In this document: positions 1 to 10,971 of the stretch, one piece after another
How the letters are laid out: every line of letters begins with the position of its first letter
How positions within the stretch are numbered: the stretch's first letter is position 1
Assembly: GCA_009602735.1 (NCBI GenBank)
Contig: WELA01001451.1
Location: 118,680 to 162,809 of the forward strand
DNA: 44,130 nucleotides
Source of the DNA: Mesotaenium endlicherianum
Lineage: Eukaryota > Streptophyta > Zygnematophyceae > Zygnematales > Mesotaeniaceae
Direction of reading: 5' to 3'
The notes under the pieces: model-generated
The model's database searches: none
Seen by the model: the letters and a program-made list of their open reading frames with translations, nothing else
What the model was told of the DNA's origin: nothing
Made by a program: the position numbers and the translations under genes

Positions 1-3000
1 TAGCAAGTATATAAACAAGAGCTAGAACATAGAAAGACATTGGAGAATCACTCTTGTACTTGCCAAAATTCAGAAATATATTAACTTTCAAGAAGCCATC
101 TCTCTTTCAAGAAGCTACCACTTGTGTTCAAAGATCCTTGTCTTGAATAGATAAAGTATTCTGTTTTACTAAGTACTTTATCTATCTGTTTCACTACACC
201 TAGCATATATACATGGAATGACTTTACTGTTCAACGGTCAGTGCGATGGCACCGCCTACCCGGGAGTTAACCACGTTGGTAGGACCTCGGTTAACCAAAT
301 CCACCGCCATCTCCCATCATCCCGAATCGCCATCCACCATATGGATGTCATCTGGCCATTCATCTAGCATACCACACTTAGATGCATATCGAGGCAGTAC
401 GCTGCTACCAAGTACGGAAGTCAGCTGGCTGTCAAAGAATGTGTCAGCAAGCTGACTTAAGTTGGCTTCAGCCTGCTGCATCCGGCTGAGTCATTAAACT
501 GATACTAAATATATAAAGTCCAGCAGACTGACTATTAACTAAAGTTCAGCAGGCTGAACTTAATTTACTATTACATTTAGATGAATATTATATCTACTAA
601 TATACTGATTCATTATAGACACTGTGATGGTAGAGCCGATTGGGCAAAATGAAGGAAGCGGAAAGGTTGGAAAAGTGAACGGAAAAATTGTTACCTACCA
701 AAAATAAAGGGACTTTGAAGGCAGTTGGTGAGTTTTTGTGCGTTTGAAAAGACTGTCAGACGAATTCGTGTGGAGCTTGCTCGCACGATTTATACAGGAA
801 CTAACTTAAAGTGCTTGGCATTACTAGCAAGGGCGCACTATGAGTGAGAATGCAACAATACAGGTTCAGGACGAAAAAGTGGTGTTTATGTTCAAATTGG
901 CAGAACTTGTACATAAAAGTCCAGTTTGCACAAATTAATGGTGAAATTGGTATAGCGGCGCAAATCGATGGTAAAGAAGTATTTATCCTTTTTTACTTTA
1001 ATAGAGGATTCGTATAGCGATGTAAATATATAATGAAGATATTGGATGGATACTGTACTGCTGATATAGCAGAACACAGCAGGGTCTTACGTTCACGTGT
1101 ATTTGATAGAAACATTAGGATAAAGCATCCGCTTAGTATAGAAACAACATTAAAATCTTATAACAAAAGCCTGTTGACTCAAAGGGGGGTCAAGTTTCAA
1201 CAATCAGGCGCGAGACGTGAAAATGCCGGTAATAGTCAGAAGAAATCTTATTACTTCCACATTTGTTCCTTTTTTTGAAGATAAATGGCGGCATATTTGA
1301 TTGGCTAAGGTAAAAAAAAGTAGAGCTCCCAAGAAATTTATTTAATTCCAATATAGCTGGCTAATTTCAAATAGTTTTGCAAGCTCAAGACAGACAGCAA
1401 GGCAACAATGTGATGTATGTGATGATTATATGGTAGTACGTTGCCACATCATAAAAGTATGCCATGCGGAAAACAACCACGGGCGGATCAACCTTAGGAT
1501 TGATGCTGCCCGTGTTGACTGGGCCTGGTGGGGTCGTTTAGTTTGGTTTAATGTTCTATTGTGCGCATCCGCCACATTGAACCATATTTTAAGTAAGGTC
1601 AATCGAGGTGGATATTGATCGATTTGAAAACGCGACCACGGGCGGATGTCGCGACTGCTATTCACTTGACGGTGCCGCACGCACAGCGCAAGACACGGCC
1701 GCCCAGGTACGGGAAGTCAGCGTTGACTCACCGACCAGAGGACCAAGTTGTCTCAGTCAGCGGTCATGTCAAAGTCGTTATCACTGCCAAAGTGGTCACG
1801 ACACGTCAAACCCACCCCCAGGGATGGATGGGGATTTGGACGGAGTAGTCAGCCGAAAGGCTAGGAGTGGAACCAGCAAGTGCCCGGAAAGTTACTGATC
1901 AATTGGCTATCTAAGCCAAGTACAGCAGGGATGTTGCAGAAGCGTTGTGTGCCACCTCGGCCAAGACCCTCAGTTGACTAGTCACAGCTTGAGCGTTCAT
2001 TCTCAACGCTGTCAGCCAGCCACATAGGCACGATTGTCAGTTGAAGGGCTAAGCAGTCACGCGCGACAATCCCAAGGCATGCATGCATGCGGAATGACAA
2101 CTCCTAAGCTGTGTGAGAGCTGCTAGGTAAGGACGGCATGCAAGCTAAGCACTGTGACTAAGCACTGGCATTCTCGAGAGAGGATAATGTGTGGTGCCTG
2201 TGAAAGGCACGAAACCTGCCTGAAGCTGCCTCATTCTTGCTCGCATCGTTGTCAAAGGAAGTTGAAGAAGCGGAGGGAGCACGAAGACGAAGGAGTTCCC
2301 AAGGCCATAGAAGAACCGAGACGCCACGCATCTGCCGACTCTGGAAGATTTCTTCCTAAGTGTATCATAGAAAGATTAGACCTCAGGAGTTCCCAAGAGA
2401 GGATCTCGCTGGTAGAAAGTAGAGAGCTGCAGAATAGAATCTGTTAGGAGATTAGCACAGATTTGGATCAAACGCCACACGCATGCGAGGGACACTTAAA
2501 ATGGTGAATACTGTGTTAGTTTCTAAGTTCTTAGAAGTCTCAATTGTCGAATTGCTGATAGCAAGAGTAGCATTAACAAGTAAAGCTCTCAGTGAAGAAC
2601 TGAGCGAGCCCAGCCGAGCAGTGAAGAGCTGTTAAGGCGCGATGTTGAGCGAAGAGCTCAGACCAGGCCAGCATTGATGTGCAGTTTCAGAGTTTTGTAA
2701 GCTGTGACTTGTGGAAGTTAAGCGAAAGCCTTGAAGGGCGATTTTCTCTGAAATCGGCATTGCCTGTTAAGCTGCTTAGACGTTATTTTTGCAAACCACA
2801 AAACTTGTTCATTCTGTAAACCCTCAACTTGGGCGAAAGCCTGTGTGGAAGTAAGACACTTCTGTCCTTGTAAGGGAAGCTGAGGATGAGATAAGTTTTT
2901 GAAAATTTCCACTAAGTGTTGGTAAGGTAGAGTGAGGAACTGGTTGCCGTCACCGACACATGTGCAGGGGACCATTAACTTGGTCGATTTTCCCACGTGC

Positions 3001-3330
3001 AGCAACGCACCGACACGTCGACCAGGTTGAAGGCACACGTGCTGAGAAGCTACGCACGTGCCAAAGGTCCGACGCTGTTAGGCACGACACGGATCCAATT
3101 AGGGTGTAGGCTGCCCGTACTTACTTGGCCCCTGGGGTCGTTTAGTTTGTTTTAATGTTCGATGATTTGCATCTCGATTGAAAGCTCAAGAACAACGATT
3201 GACGAGAGCAGATCCCCCAAATGCTTCGAAGATAACATTGGTTGAAACGAGTCTCCGTGGACATCACGAATCATGTGCATGCATGGCTTTGCATGCATTC
3301 ATGATCATGTCTGTTCTGTGGGAACGTTCC
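1..3330. other. AT-rich non-coding stretch, no gene recognised
   Basis: No open frame longer than about 105 codons and no recognisable protein is seen on either strand. A roughly 52-base motif containing gctgcccgt and ggggtcgtttagttt occurs at about 1505-1557 and again, diverged, at about 3109-3160. The short string ccacgggcggat occurs at about 1478 and 1637. These look like remnants of a dispersed repeat, but no complete element or terminal repeat could be defined. Confidence 0.5.
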
Positions 3331-3780
3331 TATGTGTCCAACGTATAAAGCTTTCTTGAACTTTATTTTTGTGATAATTTTTTTGGTTTTGGCTTTACAA
3401 CATGAAGACTAGCTAGAGGTTTTGGCTTTACAACATGCAGACTAGCTAGAGAGAATGTACAACTAGAAGTCTTTGGTCGTGCCTTCTCTCTAGCTAGTTT
3501 GCATGTTGTAAAGTTAAGACCTAGACTTACTATGTGTCCAATGTATAAAGGTTTCTTGAACTTATTCTTGTGATAACGTTTGGTTTTGGCTTTACAACAT
3601 GCCGACTAGCTAGAGAGAATGTACAAGTACAAGTCTTTAGTCATGCCTTCTCTCTAGCTAGTTTGCATGTTGTAAAGTTAGAACTAGACTTCCACTTAGT
3701 GTACAATTACAAATCTCTAGTCATGCCTTCTCTCTAGCTAGTTTGCATGTTGTAAAGCTAATACCTAGACTTCAACTTAG
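3331..3780. repeat. Tandem repeat of about 160-200 bp units, each carrying a long hairpin
   Basis: Two successive units start with tatgtgtccaa(c/t)gtataaag (3331 and 3531). Each contains an inverted repeat. In unit 1 the left arm at 3426-3455 (ctttacaacatgc, then actagctagagaga) pairs with 3484-3513, about 30 bp with one mismatch and a loop of roughly 28 bases. Unit 2 repeats this at about 3590-3619 and 3648-3677. A third, partial unit at about 3689-3757 keeps only the right arm. This could be a MITE-like remnant or a hairpin-RNA source. No flanking target-site duplication was identified. Confidence 0.75.
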
Positions 3781-5297
3781 TATACTTGGTCATTGGGATC
3801 AAGAAAAGAAGATGTAAAACCACGTAGACAAGAAAGGTAACCTGATAATGTCACTCTTTCTCAAATATTTTCATGCACGAATGAGGATTGGGAGTATTAA
3901 AAGAATGAGAACTGAGCGTACTAAAGTATAACCACATGCAAGCCTCATATATTGTAGGTTAAGGAAGCCTTACAAACAAACTTCTAACTCCATTTGAGGG
4001 GCATATGGTCAAAAACTTTGAAGGTGCTCAAATGTGAAGTATGGCTGGCTGGTTATAAGAGCTGGGTAATGAAGCACCCATGGTAGAGTACACGCATGCA
4101 TTGTAGGCTGGTATTGTCCAGAATTGAGGCCCTTCTTTGAGTCAAAAGTGAAGACTCAAAATTGTAATAATTGTAGTTTGCATAAAAACATGTATTTGTT
4201 GCCTTCTTTATGGCACTCATAGAGGACTAGTCCGAGGTCAACCCGTTAAAAATCTGTCAATGTATATTAAGGACAGCAGGGGTAGTTGCATAGTTGCAAT
4301 ACAATTATCGACTTGTACTATGGATGCTATGCAATATCACTTGGGTTGTCGCATCCTCGTAGAAGTAATCAGGAGCATGTCACTAATTGCTGCCATGAAT
4401 GCAAATCTACTACTCCCTTGTGGTGCTAGATGCATTTCTCTGCACATATAAATTATTGGATCTGGTTTCTTATACTCTTTAGTATCTGAAGTGGTCTTTT
4501 GCTTTTCTAGCTTGTGTTGTGCCTTTTCTCGTTCCTGTTTTTTTCTTTTCCTCGTCTTCTTGGTGGCTGGAGGAAGGGGGGGACACTATTCTGCAGGCAA
4601 AGAATTCGCTGCAGGTTGGTCTTTGCCTTTCCGGCAAGCCTCCTTTCATCCCTCTTATCCTGCTTCCTTCCCCAATTGTCCTGCTGGTTTGCAGATCTGA
4701 TGCATGGTCATGAGCATTCTGAAGGCAATCTCTCTCATATTCTGACCAATGACGACAGCCTGGTGAGAGAGGCTGGTTGCTGCCATGAGTTGGCTGCTGA
4801 TGCATAGCAATGGTGCTGTTCTGAACAAAATTTTGCAATGGATGCGAACTCGCTTCCCTCCCCCCGTGTGTGCTGCGAATTCTCCTCCTCCTCCTCCTGC
4901 TGCTCGTGTTCCTCTTGCTGCTGCTCTTGTGCAGCTTCTCCTCCCCGTGCTGTGATGTGATGTACTTTATTCTGAGTGAAGGTGGCCGCTGACTGCCTGC
5001 TGCCTCTTGTTAAGCAGCTCTCTCACCTCTCCAACGTGCCTGTGTGATGCACGCACGTGCCTTCGCGTGCATGCATCCCTGCGTGTTGTTACGTAGTTCA
5101 TTCACGTTCCCGGGCCTGTCGGCATGCGCCTGCATGCTCTCGCAAATGTGCGTGCGCGTGCGTGCAGCAATAAGATTTGCAAGATGGGAGGAGAGTGCAC
5201 TGCTGCGCATTCAGGTGGCACAGCCGCAGCGGCCCCTGGCCCGAGCCCCAGCGCGAGCACGCACGGTGGCGTTGCTGCGCCAGCTGTCGGCGGAGTG
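3781..5297. other. Intergenic sequence upstream of the left DRM copy
   Basis: No convincing gene is seen. The part from about 4850 to 5297 is C/T- and GC-rich, with CTC/CTG triplet runs at 4882-4925, and part of it resembles the reverse complement of about 23.94-24.03 kb upstream of the right copy. That suggests the inverted duplication includes some 5' flank, so the promoter and 5' untranslated region may lie here. The reading frame of exon 1 stays open upstream to an ATG at 5184, but the start conserved between arms is 5298. Confidence 0.4.
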
Positions 5298-5850
5298 ATG
5301 CTTCTCATGCCAGAGAACGGGGGGGACGATCTCATCGGCTTCCTCGCCGAGAAAATTGCAGAGATGGGCTACCCCATCGACGAGGCCTTGCTGTCCCGAG
5401 CCGTCGAGTCGTGCCGTGAGCCCCCCTGCCTCCTTGACAGAACTGATGATGCAGTTTCTCCGTCTGCCAGCTGTCCTGCCCTCGGTGTACCAGCTTCTGG
5501 TACTGCTGTTCTCGTTTCTGTTCTCAGACAACTCCTGCTGGCATAGTGCTGGTGCGATGGGCCCACTGCCCCCTCGGCAATTTTGTTGCGCTTATTTTCA
5601 TATGCCGTTCAGACTTTTCTGTAAGCAGCTCCTGGCAGACGATTCCTGCCGGCATTGTGCTGGCAGTATTTTTGCCTCGGGGAGCGTGAGTGAGCATTGA
5701 GCAGGGGGAGAGGACACGGATGCCATGGTGGACTTCTTCTCCACCTTTCTCACTTGGGGAGAAACGCCGGAGCCGCCCCCGCCGTCTCCGCCGCAGCCAC
5801 AGCTGCAGCTGTTGCCGCACATGCTGCTGTCAATGTCGCCCGCGGAGCCG
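5298..5850 (+). CDS. Left copy exons 1 and 2: UBA domain 1
   Basis: Exon 1 (5298-5415) and exon 2 (5705-5850) join through a phase-1 intron (donor gtgagc, acceptor cag). The joined peptide has a UBA pattern: helices 1-2 include IAEMGYPIDEALLSRAVESC and helix 3 is DAMVDFFSTFL. A Pro/Gln-rich tail runs to the donor at 5851. The ATG at 5298 is preferred because the right copy has an ATG at the aligned place with an in-frame TGA two codons before it. Both exons are open here, although the gene is broken further on. Confidence 0.7.
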
Positions 5851-6675
5851 GTGACTCCTACCCCCCCTTTCTCATTTCTTTGTTACTGGATTGTTTTTAT
5901 TTTCCTTGATTTTTGACTGGCGCTAAGAGTGGCTTACAGTAATCTTAGTCCTGTGCACTCTCTTGTGGTAGTGAGCTCGAGAGTGCGAGGTGACAGACTG
6001 AAACTTTTTGGATTTCGAGTGAAGCCTCTTTTCTCCTCTGCTTGAATAGCTTATTAGTCACAGTAAAAAACTTTGGGTTCAAGCAACGGACTGAGCAGGA
6101 AATCCAATAAATCCAATAGACAGCAGAGGAAAGCTGACGTACACAGATAGTCTATAGAGACGTCTCCTAAGGAGTGCTCTGGCTCTCTCTTCCCTCTTCC
6201 TCCCCTCCACGCCCTGCTCCTTTTGTCGGTGAAAAAGAGTAGTGCGTGGGATTTCTTGGGACTCAGGAGGCGGCCCTGGTACTGTGGACTGGCATGCTCA
6301 GTCTGGCTAATCTGCGCATATAGCATTCGTATTTTTGTTATTCCACAAAGCATTTTACTTGTCTACATGAATTTATATGCACGGGTGGACATTTGTCTGC
6401 TGCTTGAGATGGGCAGAAACTTCTCTCCTCTTTCATCACTGAACAGTGATGAGAAATCCTCGATATAAAAGCAAGCAACATCCATATTCCTTCTGTTGTA
6501 ACCGTCATGAACTGCAAATAGAACCATCATCTCGTCCAGAAACTCCATGAAAAAAACTTTGATTGCGCTGGCAAGTCTGCCTGTGACTTGCGTGCCATTC
6601 CGTAGCCCAAGATGGCATGCAAGCATTCATCCAACGCCTTGAACCTTCTCTGCCCACGCATTGAGTGTGATGCAG

Positions 6676-7729
6676 GCAATTTGACCGGCGTATCAACCAG
6701 GCCTCCTGCTGCTTCCCCTCAGGGAGAAGGAGTGCCATCTGGCGAGGTTTCGCAGCCTCCTGTTGCCACATGTCTGGAGGAGGTGCCGCCTGGCATGGCA
6801 TCGAGTCAGCATCGTTCTGCTGACTGTCAGGAGGCGGTGCCAGCTGGCGAGACGACAACGGCGACGACGGTGGTCAAGTTTCGAGACCAGTTTCGAGCCA
6901 TGGGCTTCGACGGCGCCATCTGTCAACAGGTTGCGCGCCGATGCGCAGCTCGCCTGATGAGTACGTGGCCGACCAGAGGTCTCCATGTGCAGACACCTGT
7001 TTCCGTCTCGACGTGCCACACGGGCTCATTTGCAGCGGACCAAAACGGGTTTCTGCTCCTCCTTGCAGCTCCTCACAGCTCCTGCTGCTCCTGGTGCACA
7101 CTTGGCGTGCTCAGCTCTGCGCGTGCTCACGCCTGTTGTTGCTGCCAGCTGGAGGACATCGCCCAGAGGGTCATTCGGCCAGGCGGCTCAAGCTGCGCGC
7201 TTGTCGTGCGCTTTCGGGGCAGTCTCCAGCCTGCTCCTGCCCTAGGTTTTTTTCCACGTAGTCGTCGCGGGCTGCTGGCTGCTGCCAGGTGGCGCCGTCT
7301 CATGCAGCCAGCCGGCACCTACTGCATGCGCGTCGGGCACGTTGGGCAGGAAGTAGCCTTGTGTTTGTTTCCGGCAGGCTGCTGCCTGCTGCCTGGTGGG
7401 TAGTCAGGCAGATGGCAGCAATTTGTTGGTGTGCGCACGCGCTATTGGTCTAAGGGTGCTCATTCCAGTGTCCTTTTTGGGCTGCTGCCTGCTGCCTGGT
7501 GGCACGAGGCGGAGCTTCCAGGCGGCGCTGCAGCGTGGCGTGCATGTCTTTGTGCTCTGGCAGCTAGTGCTTCAGAGTGTACGCGCTGTGCCGGGTGTGT
7601 GGCGTTGCTCGTTGTTCTTCTTTCCCTTCTTTCATCTGCATTCCCACCCCTACTCCTCGTACCAACCAGCTGGCCAGCCAGCCGGCCAGCCGGCCAGCCA
7701 GGCAGTAGGGTGCATTTCGGAAGTCCCTC

Positions 7730-7823
<94 letters not shown>

Positions 7824-7961
7824 NCGTTGTGCGTGCGGGTTGCCCTCGCGTGCGTGTGGGCTGCAGCGGAGGGGCATAGCTATGAGGATTGGCTCTTACG
7901 GGGCGTGGAGGAAATCAGCCGCCCCCCCCCCAGTGCGCCCGATCCCGATCACCCTGCTCAA
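6676..7961 (+). CDS. Left copy exons 4 and 5: UBA domain 2
   Basis: Exon 4 (6676-6960, phase 1 to 1) carries a linker with VPPG-type repeats, then UBA helices 1-2 ([18 protein letters not shown]). Exon 5 (7867-7961, phase 1 to 0) supplies helix 3 ([15 protein letters not shown]) and a PDPDHPAQ end. The intron between them holds a 91-C homopolymer and the tract most similar to the other arm. Without exon 3 this cassette is out of frame with exon 2. Confidence 0.75.
7733..7824 (+). repeat. 91-base C homopolymer ending at an n
   Basis: Uninterrupted C from 7733 to 7823, followed by n at 7824, inside intron 4 of the left copy. The right arm has only about a dozen G at the matching place (about 19925-19940). 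The length may be a sequencing or assembly artefact. Confidence 0.9.
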
Positions 7962-7989
7962 GTACTGTCTCGCTCCCCTTCTTTTATAT

Positions 7990-8150
7990 GTGTGAGCGAG
8001 TGTTTGCGTGTGCGTGTCCATGTGTGTGTGTGTGTGTGCGTGCGTGCGTGTGTGTGTGTGCGTGTGCATGTGTGCGTGTGTGTGCACGTGTGTGTATCTG
8101 CGCGTGTGTGTGCATGTGTGTGTGTGTGCATGTGTGTGCGCGTGTCTCTT
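7990..8150 (+). repeat. (GT)n-rich microsatellite downstream of left exon 5
   Basis: Alternating GT with scattered GC and AC steps, starting about 30 bases after the donor at 7962. The same type of repeat follows the matching helix-3 exons elsewhere in the window. Confidence 0.95.
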
Positions 8151-8717
8151 GCGCATTGGCGTGTGCCTTGCAACCGACTCACACATTCAAGCTTTATTGC
8201 AGGATTTTTGCTTCTGGTGGTGTCATTCTTTTGGAAGGGCTTGTCACTCCTCTGGGTGCGGACCGAAGCTGTGTGTGAGGATTGTTGGCAGCCTTTCCAA
8301 TCTGATGCTCAGCATCTTCCGCCACAGCTTTCCACGTCTGTCTGGACTTGGATGTGTTTGTATCTAACGTTCTGTTTGCAATCACATGTCCCTTTTTGAA
8401 GTCAGCTTGTACTAGTATGGCCGATTGAGGATGAGCGTATAGATAAACAGCAATATCGAGGGACTCATTTCACCCGCCTGCTTGAATGTTGAGCACTTCC
8501 CTTGTATGGGCTCCAGTCTAAGAAAATAGCGACCAGTGAAGAGAATAGCAAGTGCTACTCTTATGATGTATCCACCACTTCTGAAATAGATTAAGAAGTC
8601 TGAAGCTGTTTGTCAGTAGGCCGCCTCTGCTTCCACGCAGAACGAGACAAATGCACGTACATAAACGGGTACGTCAACTATTGAGCAGTGTTCTGCCTTC
8701 TGTAAGAGTGTGTGCAG

Positions 8718-10300
8718 GAGGCGCCACCAGGTGGCGCAACGTCGGCCAATGATACATGTGGCGGTGTCGGTGGGAGTGGGAGTGGGAGTAAGCGTGGAGG
8801 TGGAAAGGCACGCCCCGCGGACTCTGAGGCCGGGCCGGCGTCGACGCCTCCCGCGCTCCTCGAGTCGCATGTCACTTGTATTCACCACTCGCTCGCTTGT
8901 TCCCCGCTTCTATTTACCCCTTCCTCCTCCCCCCTGCGCCCCCCTCCCCCCCTCCCCCCGCGCTTTGCTCCAACCTCCGTCCTCTTGAGTCCTACATCAT
9001 TGAGATTGACACATACAGTACAGTGTCTCAGGGGGGCTTCCCTGGTGCAGCTAACTTTGGCGCGCTGCGGTCGGCGGTCGGACAGAGGGGCGGATACACA
9101 GCAGGAGGGCGGGGGGGAAGGGAGGGGTGGAGGGAGGGAGGGAGGGAGTGTGCGTGAAGGTTGCTGGGGTATGTGTGTCGTGCTGTGACGAGGTTGCTAC
9201 ACAGACGCGATGCGTCCTTTTACAGGTCACAGCAGGTTGTCAGCCCGAGATAATGACATGTGCCCTCGTAAATTATCTTGCGTCCTCCGTGCATGCGTGT
9301 GTTGCAGGCCAGTCTGCCCGTCCTGCCACAACTTTTCCGGTGGCAGAGGAGGTGCCACCTGGTGAGACTTCCCGTTCTTCCGATGCCACCTGTCAGGAGG
9401 ACGTGCCACCTGGCGTGGCGTCAGCGGAAGGTTTCCAAGATCGATATGAGGCCATGGGCTTCGACTCCGCCATGTGCAATTGGATTGCGCCCAAATGCGC
9501 AGCTCGCCAAAAGAGTGCGTGACCGATTGGAAATCTCGACACCTCTTCCTAGCGTGCCACGTGTGCTCGTCTGCAATGTGCCGTGTCTAGATGCTCCTGC
9601 TGCACTATGCCTGTGTGCTTACCTCCTCTAGCGTGTCCAGTTGTTTGGCTGGAATGGCATCGTCCAGAAAGTTTAGCAAGAGTGCCGGCAAACTTGCGTG
9701 GAGATGCCCTTGCTAAAAAGAAGAGCTGCATTTGTTGCGCTCTCATCTTCTCTCCAGCTTAAAGCCTAGCTCAAAGCTCAACAAGGATAGACAGGTGGCT
9801 AGTGAGCTGGACAGGGGTGGCTAAACTGGCGCTCCTACCACTGCGGGCAAGCAAACTCGCTGTGTCCTCGCGGCCTGTCCAATAGGATTGGTCATCTCTG
9901 TTGTTTTTGCTGCCTCACATCCACGCGTGCATGGATTTAGGTTCATCGCCACGAATGCGCTCCCGGCTGCTGCTTTCTGGCTGCGGCTCCCTTGCTTCAG
10001 CTCCCTGAGAGGCTCCCTAAAAGGCTCCCAGGAGCACTGTTTGCGCTTCCCTCTTGGGCCTTGGGCCATGAGCACACGGACACTCCTCTGCCACTCACCC
10101 ATTCAGCAGCCAGCCAGCCAGCCAGAAGGATGAGTTTGGGTTCCCTTCCCCGCCTCGTTTTGGGCATGCCATATGACTGGTGCGTCTTGTGCATGCATGC
10201 GTGGGAACTCGTTGCTGCAGAGGGATACAGCTTTGAGGAGTCGTTTGAATGGGGCTTGGATGAGATCGGCCCCCAGGGCGAACCCGATCAACCTGCTCAA
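8718..10300 (+). CDS. Left copy exons 6-8: linker and UBA domain 3
   Basis: Exon 6 (8718-8877, phase 0 to 1) is a Gly/Ser-rich linker starting EAPPGGATS and ending LLESHVTC across the splice. Exon 7 (9308-9514, phase 1 to 1) has two VPPG repeats followed by UBA helices 1-2 (YEAMGFDSAMCNWIAPKC). Exon 8 (10221-10300, phase 1 to 0) gives helix 3 (GYSFEESFEWGLDEI) and ends DQPAQ before gtgaga. All splice phases match the right copy. Exon 7 is shorter than its right-arm partner (207 versus 276 bases) because it carries one fewer linker repeat. Confidence 0.78.
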
Positions 10301-10335
10301 GTGAGACTCTTCCCCTCCCCCATCAGCCTTTGTGG

Positions 10336-10500
10336 TGCGTGTGTGTGTGTGCGCACGCGAGTGTGTGTGTGTGTGCGCGCGCGCGTGTGTGCATGTATGT
10401 GTGTGTGTGTGTGTGTGTGCGTGCACGTGTGTGTGTGCGTGTGCGTGTGTGTATACGTGTGTTTGTGTCTCTGTGTGCACCTGCGCGCACGTGTGCGTTG
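10336..10500 (+). repeat. (GT)n-rich microsatellite downstream of left exon 8
   Basis: Alternating purine-pyrimidine repeat, mostly GT with GC steps, beginning about 35 bases after the donor at 10301. Confidence 0.95.
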
Positions 10501-10971
10501 GGGTTTCATTGTTTGCATCGTCCTTGGCACTCTTGTTGCACGGTTCTGTGCAGTTGCTCGGCGCAATATGGTGCTTCGTTGGTGGTGAAACTTACTGCCA
10601 CTGCTTTTGCCTTTTGCCTTAATCTATTCTTCAGGTATAGCTTCAAGTCCCACAGTTACCTTGAATATGGAAAAACCTCCTTGTTCATGTCATGCATGCA
10701 GCTCTTCAGGAGTTCCTTAAGAGTCTTGACGTTTTGCTAAAGGCAGTACCTTCACAACAATGGCGTCTCTCTTTTACTATTGGGCGGTGCATGCTCGCAA
10801 GGGCTTGTGATCAGGGGCCTGTTGTGCATGCTTCTTTCTCTTCGTAAGCCTCTAGTCATCTTATCGATCCCTTCTCCCCAAGACAACACATGCACGTCGT
10901 GTTGAGAGAGTGGGAGACAACCAGAGGTAGTTGGATGTGATTCCAAATTGCAATGATTGTTCACCCCGCAG

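Noticed and set aside
3331..3780. CRISPR-like array
   Set aside because: The units are about 160-200 bp with internal hairpins, not short direct repeats with unique spacers, and the genome is eukaryotic.
7431..8399. Long plus-strand frame with a polyproline run and a Cys/Val-rich stretch
   Set aside because: The polyproline is the C homopolymer and the Cys/Val part is the GT microsatellite; only the 95-base exon inside it is supported.
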